Origin: an uncultured bacterium
GTDB lineage: Bacteria > Bacteroidota > Bacteroidia > Bacteroidales > Bacteroidaceae
DNA: 64,000 nucleotides
Direction: 5' to 3'
Assembly: GCA_905215345.1 (NCBI GenBank)
Contig: CAJMPR010000003.1
Location: 310,001-374,000, forward strand
Position 1 is the stretch's first letter, and every line of letters starts with the position of its first letter. The translations under genes were made by a program, and so were the position numbers. The notes below the pieces were generated by a model. The model saw nothing but the letters and a program-made list of their open reading frames with translations. It ran no database searches and had not been told where the DNA came from. Below, one piece after another: positions 1 to 6,275 of this stretch.

Positions 1-652
1 TAACCTGGTTCTGCAAGTGGGTGACCGTGTGATGGTAGTAGGCCAGCAGGATGCGGTAGAGCGTGTAGCCGGTATATTGGGTAACCAGTTGAAACGTCTG
101 GACACCCCTAACATCGTTACTATCTTCGTGGGTATATTCCTTGGAATCTTATTGGGTAGTCTTCCCATTGCATTCCCCGGCATGCCTACTCCGGTGAAGT
201 TGGGCTTGGCGGGTGGTCCGTTAGTGGTTGCCATCCTTATCGGTCGCTTCGGTCATAAGCTGCACTTGGTGACTTACACCACGATGAGCGCCAACCTGAT
301 GTTACGTGAAATGGGTATCGTACTGTTCCTTGCCAGCGTGGGCATCGAGGCAGGCGGTAGTTTCGTAAACACAGTGGTACATGGCGACGGATTGTTATAC
401 GTGGGCTACGGCTTCCTGATAACAGTTATCCCGTTGCTGATTATCGGTATCATCGCCCGGCTTTACTGCAAGGTGAACTACTTTACCCTGATGGGACTGA
501 TTGCCGGTAGTAATACCGACCCTCCCGCATTGGCTTACTCCAACCAGGCATCGGGCAATGATGCACCGTCCGTAGGTTACTCCACGGTTTATCCGTTGAC
601 AATGTTCCTGCGCATCCTGGCGGGGCAGATGATATTGCTGACGATGATGTAA
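1..652 (+). CDS. AspT/YidE-YbjL family transporter, C-terminal part (5' end outside window)
   Basis: The reading frame is open from base 2, so the true start lies to the left. The first residues (NLVLQVGDRVMVVG) look like the end of a TrkA-C (RCK_C) regulatory domain, and the rest is a run of hydrophobic helices with Gly-rich turns (LGSLPIAFPGM, GGPLVVAILIGR, SNTDPPALAYSN). This order, TrkA-C then the second permease half, is typical of the aspartate:alanine exchanger / YidE-YbjL family of inner-membrane proteins. The substrate cannot be told from the fragment. The stop TAA is followed 14 bases later by a strong hairpin terminator. Confidence 0.8.
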   Translation, partial: NLVLQVGDRVMVVGQQDAVERVAGILGNQLKRLDTPNIVTIFVGIFLGILLGSLPIAFPGMPTPVKLGLAGGPLVVAILIGRFGHKLHLVTYTTMSANLMLREMGIVLFLASVGIEAGGSFVNTVVHGDGLLYVGYGFLITVIPLLIIGIIARLYCKVNYFTLMGLIAGSNTDPPALAYSNQASGNDAPSVGYSTVYPLTMFLRILAGQMILLTMM

Positions 653-666
653 AAGCATTGAAAAAT

Positions 667-724
667 AAATAACTGAACCCACTTTAAAATGTCTTTGGAC
701 ATTTTAAAGTGGGTTCAGTTATTT
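667..724. terminator. Perfect 27-bp hairpin terminator
   Basis: Arms at 667-693 and 698-724 are perfectly complementary with a 4-base loop. It lies just after the transporter stop. The stem ends in A/T-rich sequence on both sides, so it could stop transcription in both directions. Confidence 0.85.
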
Positions 725-785
725 AAGCGAGTTTACTTTTCTTATAAATTACACCTTACCGGGTATAAAACAAGAAAGAGACATG

Positions 786-813
786 CTGTTTATACCCGAT
801 TAGGTATAAACAG
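786..813. repeat. 11-bp inverted repeat in the 653-1100 intergenic region
   Basis: Arms 786-796 and 803-813 (CTGTTTATACC / GGTATAAACAG) surround a 6-base loop. A further related GGGTATAAA lies just upstream near 760. It could be an operator or a remnant of a terminator; no gene is next to it. The rest of 653-1100 holds the transporter terminator, repeat copy A, a second dyad and the toxin promoter, and I see no coding region. Confidence 0.4.
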
Positions 814-860
814 TATCTTTATAAAAAGTTGGTGATATTTTTGTTATCTGATTAGAAACA

Positions 861-890
861 GCATCTAAAGACTCTTATATTCAAGAAAAG
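861..890. repeat. Degenerate island repeat, copy A
   Basis: Begins GCATCTAAAGACTCTTATAT and matches the starts of copies B (1779) and C (2856). It is shorter than the others and lacks their hairpin. It marks the left side of the toxin-antitoxin unit. Confidence 0.5.
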
Positions 891-924
891 TATGTGTCAA
901 AACAAAAAATTGCTTACTCTTTAC

Positions 925-1001
925 TTCTTTTTAGACACGGATTTTCACTGTTCTTTTTAATCCCATCCGTGCTTTTCCGTGTCATCCGTGTCTAAAAGAA
1001 A
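925..1001. repeat. Imperfect inverted repeat with ACACGGAT core
   Basis: The sequence TTTAGACACGGAT (930-942) is repeated inverted as ATCCGTGTCTAAA (984-996), and the flanks extend the match with one missing base. A further ATCCGTG and CCGTGTC lie in the loop. It may act as a terminator or be a dispersed intergenic dyad. No coding content seen. Confidence 0.45.
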
Positions 1002-1064
1002 TCGGCAAGTGTGCTTTGACATATACTACAACGGAGCATCTCCGCAAAAATAATCTTCTTTTCA

Positions 1065-1096
1065 TTTGCGAAAATGTAATTTATAAGTTACCTTTG
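1065..1096 (+). promoter_or_regulatory. Bacteroides-type promoter of the toxin-antitoxin operon
   Basis: TTTG (1065-1068), 20 bases, then TACCTTTG (1089-1096), which fits the TTTG / TAnnTTTG consensus. The toxin ATG is at 1101, so the predicted transcription start falls on or next to the start codon, implying a leaderless or nearly leaderless mRNA. Confidence 0.6.
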
Positions 1097-1100
1097 TGGT

Positions 1101-1457
1101 ATGGGAAAAATAAGAGAGGTCATTACTTATAAATCTTATTTTGATGATTTCTTTAGAGAACAATCTCCAAAGGTTAGAACTAAAATCATTAAAGTATTAG
1201 ACATTATTGAACAAATAGATCGCATTCCTATTACTTATTTAAAGTATATTGAAGGAACCGATGGTTTATTTGAAATACGTGTACAGTTAGGCAACAATAT
1301 ATTCCGAATCTTTTGCTTTTTTGATGGTAACAAATTAGTTGTTCTGTTAAGCGGCTTTCAGAAGAAAACGCAGAAGACACCTACGGATGAAATAAATAAA
1401 GCGACTCGTTTAAAGACTGAATATTATAACGAAAAAGAAAAGGAGAAAAAGAAATGA
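1101..1457 (+). CDS. HigB/RelE-superfamily toxin (Gp49-like)
   Basis: This 118-aa basic protein has the features of the phage-derived Gp49/HigB toxin family: N-terminal strand with KSYFDDF, helices rich in K/R, then the core strands LFEIRVQLGNNIFRIFCFF and VVLLSGFQKKTQKTP. Members of the family cleave ribosome-associated mRNA when free of antitoxin. The toxin precedes the antitoxin, the usual HigBA order, and overlaps it by 4 bases (ATGA), so the two are translationally coupled. The Lys/Glu-rich tail is low-complexity. Alternative ATG sites downstream would remove the first strand, so the first ATG is preferred. Confidence 0.8.
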   Translation: MGKIREVITYKSYFDDFFREQSPKVRTKIIKVLDIIEQIDRIPITYLKYIEGTDGLFEIRVQLGNNIFRIFCFFDGNKLVVLLSGFQKKTQKTPTDEINKATRLKTEYYNEKEKEKKK

Positions 1458-1744
1458 ATACAACATCATTAGATCAGATAAAAGATCGTTATTACGGTGA
1501 GGCTGGAACTCCGGAACGAGATCAACTTGATAGAGAATTAGAAAGTCTTCGCATAGGTATAAAAATTCGTGCAGCGCGCGAAAAGCGGGCAATGACCCAA
1601 GCAGAACTTGCTAATCGCATTGATAAAAAACGCTCTTTCATTTCCAAAGTAGAGAATGACGGTGGAAATATCACTCTTAAAACTCTTTACGATATAGTAG
1701 AGCGAGGATTAGGCGGGAAACTAAAAATTGAGGTCCGATTATAA
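1454..1744 (+). CDS. XRE-family antitoxin of the HigB-like pair
   Basis: This 96-aa protein has an N-terminal stretch that probably wraps the toxin (residues 1-30) and a Cro/C1-type helix-turn-helix at about 35-90: IRAAREKRAMTQAELANRI, then KKRSFISKVENDGGNITL. It starts inside the toxin stop region. By family analogy it neutralizes the toxin and represses the shared promoter at 1065-1096. No defect is visible, so the pair looks functional. Confidence 0.85.
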   Translation: MNTTSLDQIKDRYYGEAGTPERDQLDRELESLRIGIKIRAAREKRAMTQAELANRIDKKRSFISKVENDGGNITLKTLYDIVERGLGGKLKIEVRL

Positions 1745-1778
1745 AGTAGCAATAGCCTTACAAAACTCACCAGAAGAT

Positions 1779-1830
1779 GCATCTAAAGATTCTTATGTTC
1801 CAAAACAGCGGATGAAAAACATTCGCTCGG
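1779..1830. repeat. Degenerate island repeat, copy B, with hairpin
   Basis: Starts GCATCTAAAGATTCTTATGT like copy A and continues like copy C. It contains a hairpin AGCGGATG-AAAAA-CATTCGCT. It sits between the convergent antitoxin gene (plus) and the 327-aa gene (minus), a position suited to a bidirectional terminator. Confidence 0.55.
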
Positions 1831-1852
1831 ACGAATGAACATATATACAAAC

Positions 1853-2836
1853 CTAAGGAGCATTTCGTCTGATATACTTTTCTCCTGTTGGAATCATCGT
1901 TTCATTGGGATAATAAGTGATAAAAGGGGTTACTGCTACCGTACCATCTGCATTCGCAGTTTTCTTTTCTCTTAATGCTTTATAACGTACAAGAATATCT
2001 TGGTCTGACAAGTCATATTTTTTACTAAAAAAGTCACCCCATTTATTCCACAATTTAAAAAAAGGAACTGTATAATAACCGTTATTATCAGGTGCTGTCC
2101 CGTGAAAAATAAAATATGAATCATTTTCAATCTGCTCAATATTTTCCCGAACACATTGAAACCGAGCGCCCTCTGCTATCAATTTTGTATGATTATCCAT
2201 TGAACCAGTTGTTGTTAATTCAAATATTTTACCAGTTTCAGTTTCATCATGTACCGCACTAAAATGTCCAGAATCTATATCTGTACCAGCAGGAACAATA
2301 ATTGCATGCCCTTTACCACCTTCCCGCGTACTGTCATATACTTCATCAATATATCCCTGCATTGAATGAGAATGTGCGACATTCACCCAAATCTGTTCTC
2401 CATCCTCATTCAATGAATTGATACGACATTTAAAAGTAGCAAGTTTATTTTCTACATTTTTCTGAGGATTATCCTCCCATAAATCCTCCTTTTGTTTTTT
2501 CAAATCGGGTTGAAGGGCATTTTTTATTTTCTGCACATTATTACACAATATTGCATTTTTTTCAGCAGCAATATGAAAGAAAGCAGCTTTGGAATAAATG
2601 TCTACCCCCGTATCAATATTATATTGTTTACCATCTGTTTCAGTTTCAATTCCTTCATTTTGCAAACCATATTCATCGACTTTCTTCTTCTTAAAATCCA
2701 TATAACTCATTAATTGGGCTATACGTTGGGAGTTTGATGATTGATCTACAAAACCTTTAGTAATATTCAACGAAGTATTTTTCTCCTGAATATTATTAAA
2801 GAAACGAGCCTTAAGCATTTGTTTTTCTGCATTCAT
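1853..2836 (-). CDS. Uncharacterized 327-aa protein, possible injection-system cargo
   Basis: I do not recognise a catalytic domain. The protein is hydrophilic, with no signal peptide or membrane helix. Near the N-terminus (residues 24-46) it has GFVDQSSNSQRIAQLMSYMD, which resembles the short 'D-N/Q-x-x-...-AQ-x-L' leader seen in many cargo proteins of extracellular contractile injection systems and related toxins. The C-terminal half is richer in His, Gly and aromatic residues (AHSHSMQGYID, GKGHAIIVPAGTDIDSGHFS, FIFHGTAPDNNGYYTVPFF), which suggests a folded enzymatic or binding domain. It lies just downstream of the amidoligase-fold gene on the same strand. The cargo idea is inference only. 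Confidence 0.5.
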   Translation of the reverse strand: MNAEKQMLKARFFNNIQEKNTSLNITKGFVDQSSNSQRIAQLMSYMDFKKKKVDEYGLQNEGIETETDGKQYNIDTGVDIYSKAAFFHIAAEKNAILCNNVQKIKNALQPDLKKQKEDLWEDNPQKNVENKLATFKCRINSLNEDGEQIWVNVAHSHSMQGYIDEVYDSTREGGKGHAIIVPAGTDIDSGHFSAVHDETETGKIFELTTTGSMDNHTKLIAEGARFQCVRENIEQIENDSYFIFHGTAPDNNGYYTVPFFKLWNKWGDFFSKKYDLSDQDILVRYKALREKKTANADGTVAVTPFITYYPNETMIPTGEKYIRRNAP

Positions 2837-2855
2837 ACAGTTATCTTTTAAAGGT

Positions 2856-2913
2856 GAATCTAAAAATCCTTATATTCAAAAAAACAGTGGATGAAGAACA
2901 TCTGCTGTGACGG
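2856..2913. repeat. Degenerate island repeat, copy C, with hairpin
   Basis: Aligns with copy B over about 50 bases. The hairpin CAGTGGATG-AAGAA-CATCTGCTG has different bases from copy B yet still pairs (with two G-T wobbles), so the stem shows compensatory change. It lies downstream of the amidoligase-fold gene, before the 327-aa gene. Confidence 0.55.
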
Positions 2914-2923
2914 ATTATTCCGG

Positions 2924-4429
2924 CTATTTATTCGCCGCATACGCATTACTCAAAATGCTTATATGTTCTTCATTATTGGATATTAGTTCGATAAAGATTG
3001 CCGCTCTTTTGTCTATGCTTTCCCTCCGGGCTTTTGTGATATAGCCTGCTACTAATTCCGTATCTTTGGCGGCTGTAAGCATGAGTAATGTGGAAAGTAA
3101 CACATTGGCTTGAATTACATTATCCTGAATGGTAGGATTAAAACGCCTGATTTCCACGGTGGGCTTACTGTCCGCCTGAAAATTCTGAGTTACATTCAGC
3201 GCCTGATACCTGTTTTCGTAAGGTATCGGGTTGATATTGTATTTATTTACATACGACTTGAAAATAACATGCAGGTCGGCAATCCGGCATAAGATTCTCA
3301 ACGAGTCGATGAAGTCGCTTTTCGACGTATTTCTAATGTCGGCCTGTTGCAATGCGGGGAATCGTATATTTTCACTCCTTATAGCCTCGATATACGCTCC
3401 ATACTGCCCGATACTACTGTTATATTGAAACAGGTATTCATTCAGGAGTTGTTTACCTGCTATATACAGTTCATCTCTGACATCCCATAAACTTTCTTTC
3501 TCCACCGGAGAAATCAAAGCCAGCAATTCATCTGTCTTTTGTAACTTTTCTTTTGTTATTATGGACGACCTATACAATACAGAATTCTTCAATTCGGTAT
3601 CAGGAGCTTCCTCCTCCATAGGTTTCGCGTAGTTTGTATCCGCCATAGGTCTTAACGAATGAGTGCCGGAGCCGCTGCGGGCAATGATATCAATTACATC
3701 CTGAAACTCCGTGTACATTTCAAAGAGAGCGTTAAATTTGTCCGGTTCATGCGCTAACCGTTGATGCCCCACATGGATATGCTCCGAACAACTATCATTA
3801 ACAGTCCCATCATTATTTTTTATAACTGTGCACATATCATGTATGCTGTCCCACGCAGCAGTATCCATTCCAAAAACCGGCGATACCCACTCCACTGCTG
3901 ACGGTTCTTCGGGAGTATTCACCAAGTCGGAATCGTCCGGCGCTAAAGAACCGTCCCATGTAGGCCTCCATTTTTCACGGGAACCGTTGTCAAGCGCAGT
4001 TGCGGTGGTAAGGCCTACCTCTCTTGCCGCGGTAATAGAGTCCTCTACTCCGTTTTGTGTGGAGTGGACTACCTCCAATTCCATACCGAAAGTTATGCCG
4101 TCAGCATCATCTCCCAGATTCAGGTTATTGTTAAAATTCTCATAGCCACCATGACCAGCAATGGCATCTTCGATAGCTTGGTTGAAATCAACCTCCTCCC
4201 AGGACTTTTTTTCAAAGTATCCTTGTAAGACCTCATTAGCACAGGAATCTACAGATTCTATTTTCCGAACCTCCTTTTTTTCATGTCCCACAGCCCGTAA
4301 AACCTGCTTCCCAGCAACGCGATTCTTATAAGCTTGCAAGATCTTGGAAACGGGCACTGTTGGGAAGGTTCTGGAAGTACTATCCAGAGTACGAGATACA
4401 TTAGTGCTTTTTTTAGAATATTCTTTCAT
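2924..4429 (-). CDS. Amidoligase-family protein (PF12224-like) with N-terminal leader
   Basis: About 501 aa from the ATG at 4429; a longer frame to 4480 adds an atypical hydrophobic stretch, so MKEYSKKSTN is the better start. The core shows the signature order of putative amidoligases (glutamine-synthetase-like COOH-NH2 ligase fold): FGMELEV (about residues 114-120), WDGSL (158-162), EWVSPV (180-185), HIHVG (227-231) and VEIRRF (435-440). Such enzymes are predicted to join amines to carboxylates of peptides or cell-wall components. Residues 1-60 are a separate leader (SRTFPTVPVSKILQAYKNR) like those on polymorphic-toxin or contractile-injection cargo. The minus-strand neighbour 1853-2836 has a comparable leader. 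The enzyme call is fair; substrate and delivery are inference. Confidence 0.65.
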   Translation of the reverse strand: MKEYSKKSTNVSRTLDSTSRTFPTVPVSKILQAYKNRVAGKQVLRAVGHEKKEVRKIESVDSCANEVLQGYFEKKSWEEVDFNQAIEDAIAGHGGYENFNNNLNLGDDADGITFGMELEVVHSTQNGVEDSITAAREVGLTTATALDNGSREKWRPTWDGSLAPDDSDLVNTPEEPSAVEWVSPVFGMDTAAWDSIHDMCTVIKNNDGTVNDSCSEHIHVGHQRLAHEPDKFNALFEMYTEFQDVIDIIARSGSGTHSLRPMADTNYAKPMEEEAPDTELKNSVLYRSSIITKEKLQKTDELLALISPVEKESLWDVRDELYIAGKQLLNEYLFQYNSSIGQYGAYIEAIRSENIRFPALQQADIRNTSKSDFIDSLRILCRIADLHVIFKSYVNKYNINPIPYENRYQALNVTQNFQADSKPTVEIRRFNPTIQDNVIQANVLLSTLLMLTAAKDTELVAGYITKARRESIDKRAAIFIELISNNEEHISILSNAYAANK

Positions 4430-4658
4430 GGTAACTTTATCTAAAACCACATTAAAGATTATACACAAATACATCGACAAAACTTATAATGAACTCATTC
4501 TCCACTATTAGGTTTTAAAAATAGAAAGAAAAAAGAATAAGCCAAAATCTTTTTTCTAAACGACACTAAATACTTCACAAACTACTAATAACTGGATTAA
4601 CTGATTTATCATAAACAGCAAAAAGCTATAAACTCCTACTTCCCTCCCTAAAATTAAA

Positions 4659-4695
4659 GCAGCCGGAACCGCTTAAACTAAGCAATCCCGGCTGC
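4659..4695 (-). terminator. GC-rich hairpin after the winged-helix gene
   Basis: GCAGCCGG ... CCGGCTGC arms (4659-4666 / 4688-4695) with an inner GCTTA/TAAGC pairing. It lies 35 bases beyond the stop of the minus-strand gene at 4730. The remainder of 4430-4658 is A/T-rich and shows no gene; it should contain the promoter of the amidoligase gene but no clear consensus is seen. Confidence 0.6.
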
Positions 4696-4729
4696 CGCCT
4701 AAAACAAAGTAACCGCCGTTACCTGTCGT

Positions 4730-5002
4730 TTACTCCTCTATTTCATTCCGTGCAGAAGCATTTCGCCTGATACGTACCATTACCGGCGCACCCAGTTCCT
4801 CCCTCTCCACCACTTCAAGCCATCCAGCTTGCTCCAACTCGAAAAGAGCGGGATATACCCGTAGCTTGTCAGCACCGGAATCCCGTATAATATCCTCTAC
4901 CGAAACAGCAAAATCAGTAGAAACGGCAGAGCCGGAAGAAGCGTTGAGGTAGTCAACGATTTTCCGCGTATCAATAATTTTATAATTTGTCTTCATATTC
5001 AT
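4730..5002 (-). CDS. Small winged-helix-like protein
   Basis: 90 aa, no signal peptide. The layout DTRKIVDYLNAS, VEDIIRDSGADKLRVYPALFELEQAGWLEVVERE, VMVRIRR looks like a winged helix: helices followed by a wing with paired strands. It starts two bases after the stop of the frameshifted HTH gene, so both form one transcript. The pair stands divergent from the VirE/DUF3987 cassette and may regulate it. No specific family recognised. Confidence 0.55.
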   Translation of the reverse strand: MNMKTNYKIIDTRKIVDYLNASSGSAVSTDFAVSVEDIIRDSGADKLRVYPALFELEQAGWLEVVEREELGAPVMVRIRRNASARNEIEE

Positions 5003-5003
5003 T

Positions 5004-5266
5004 TTAACTAATCCTATCCACTACTCTGTGTATCAGCTCCTTGAGTTTATCTCGCTCACCTTCTCCCAATATTGAACGAAGCGCTATATACAAGCGGATG
5101 AAGTGACTGATACGAACATCGCCCCTTTTAAACATTTTTGAAGAGTACTCTTGCTCATACCGGCAGCCGTGGCAAGTTCCAGTTGAGACACACCCAACTC
5201 CTTCAACATACAACGAAGTTCTTCACCCAAGACTGGGTAGACGTACTGTTTTTTCTCTGTTTCCAT
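5004..5266 (-). pseudogene. XRE-like regulator interrupted by a single-base frameshift
   Basis: The first frame from ATG 5266 gives METEKKQYVYPVLGEELRCM and LGVSQLELATAAGMSKSTLQK, an HTH. The continuation, KRGDVRISHFIRLYIALRSI, then LGEGERDKLKELIHRVVDR, is in the next frame. Adding one A to the run of five (T at 5135-5139 on the plus strand) restores an 87-aa protein with a typical helix-turn-helix and C-terminal helices. It is either a recent indel, a sequencing error in a homopolymer, or a -1 slippage site on AAA. Both halves are well preserved, so decay is recent if real. Confidence 0.65.
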
Positions 5267-5297
5267 AATTTTATGATTAAAAAAATATTCTTTTTCA

Positions 5298-5376
5298 GAA
5301 CACAGAGACACGGAGACACAGAGATTTTGTTCCCTGCTTTTTGTTTTAATTTCTGTGTCTCCGTACCCCTGTGTTC
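5298..5376. repeat. Imperfect 25-bp inverted repeat
   Basis: GAACACAGAGACACGGAGAC (from 5298) pairs with GTCTCCGTACCCCTGTGTTC (ending 5376). It sits between the divergent HTH and VirE genes. It resembles other dispersed 'acacgg/ccgtgt' dyads such as that at 925-1001. Function unknown. Confidence 0.45.
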
Positions 5377-5433
5377 AATCCCTTGTTTATATTTTGTTAA
5401 ATAGTCCTCATTTAATTCACAATCTTTAAGGTT

Positions 5434-5453
5434 GGTACACCTATGTGTGTACC
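5434..5453. promoter_or_regulatory. Candidate operator GGTACAC-N6-GTGTACC
   Basis: A 7-bp perfect inverted repeat about 80 bases before the VirE gene in the divergent intergenic region. The size and symmetry suit a dimeric HTH regulator, and such regulators are encoded next door. No experimental support. Confidence 0.35.
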
Positions 5454-5530
5454 GTCATTTGTCTTGCTATTACGACCTTTGAACTGTAAAATTAAAATCA
5501 CTTATTCAAAAAAATAATATTTAAAAACTT

Positions 5531-6184
5531 ATGACCGAATTTAAAATGTCCCTGTTCCTTGCCCCCATATCTCCGGTTAAGGATGCCGAAACAGGACAAA
5601 TCACCCAACCCGCCACGCTGAAGCCTTATAAAACACTCAACATACGGGAAGTATACGAAATAATTACCACCAACAAGCGGCTGCAAGCACTCACTCTGCA
5701 AGTGCGCCAAGCCTCCGAAGCCGGTGACATCCGGACTTATCGTGCCCTGAAACAAAAGTTACTACCCTACGTCACCCCCTGCGGCACCTTCTCCCGTCGC
5801 CGGGGCGACTGCCTTCTGGAGGCTTCGGGCCTCGTAGTGGTGGACGTAGACCACCTCGACTCCACAGAAGAGGCGGAAGAACTACGCCGGAGAATGTTCG
5901 AAGATTCTTTTCTGAAACCTGAACTGGTATTCATCAGCCCATGCGGCAGAGGCGTAAAAGCCTTCATTCCCTACGACCTGCTGCGCATCCCCGACATCCG
6001 GCAGAATGCCGCCGAAAACATCTATTGGGCAATGGATTACGTGCAGTGTGCATACGGTGACGGCAACATGAAGTCTGACAAAGGCGTAGATACATCCGGC
6101 AAAGACCTCGTGAGAGCCTGTTTCCTAAGTTACGACGAAAAAGCGCTTTTTCGTGCTTCACACGATGAAGTTATAAGTGATTAG
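5531..6184 (+). CDS. VirE N-terminal / BT4734-like protein (primase-like)
   Basis: 217 aa. It matches the BT4734/BF3469 'VirE N-terminal domain' family found in Bacteroides. Three motifs recall the archaeo-eukaryotic primase fold: VVVDVDHLD (about 92-100), FISPCGRGVKAFI (about 134-146) and SDKGVDTSGKDLVRACFLSYD (about 178-198). Genes of this type sit upstream of a DUF3987 P-loop protein, as here (91 bases downstream). In other mobile elements such pairs act as primase and helicase; that role here is inference. The first ATG at 5531 is used; MSLFLAPIS six codons later is an alternative. Confidence 0.8.
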   Translation: MTEFKMSLFLAPISPVKDAETGQITQPATLKPYKTLNIREVYEIITTNKRLQALTLQVRQASEAGDIRTYRALKQKLLPYVTPCGTFSRRRGDCLLEASGLVVVDVDHLDSTEEAEELRRRMFEDSFLKPELVFISPCGRGVKAFIPYDLLRIPDIRQNAAENIYWAMDYVQCAYGDGNMKSDKGVDTSGKDLVRACFLSYDEKALFRASHDEVISD

Positions 6185-6275
6185 TGATTTGCTCGTACTT
6201 TTCCCTTTCGGCATAATAAGTGCACCGCTATTACAAACAAGTCACTCATAACTTATAACTCATAACTAAAAAATC

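Noticed and set aside
4430..4480. Upstream extension of the amidoligase gene (MSMYLCIIFNVVLDKVT)
   Set aside because: The added residues are hydrophobic and unlike the rest; the ATG at 4429 begins a plausible leader.
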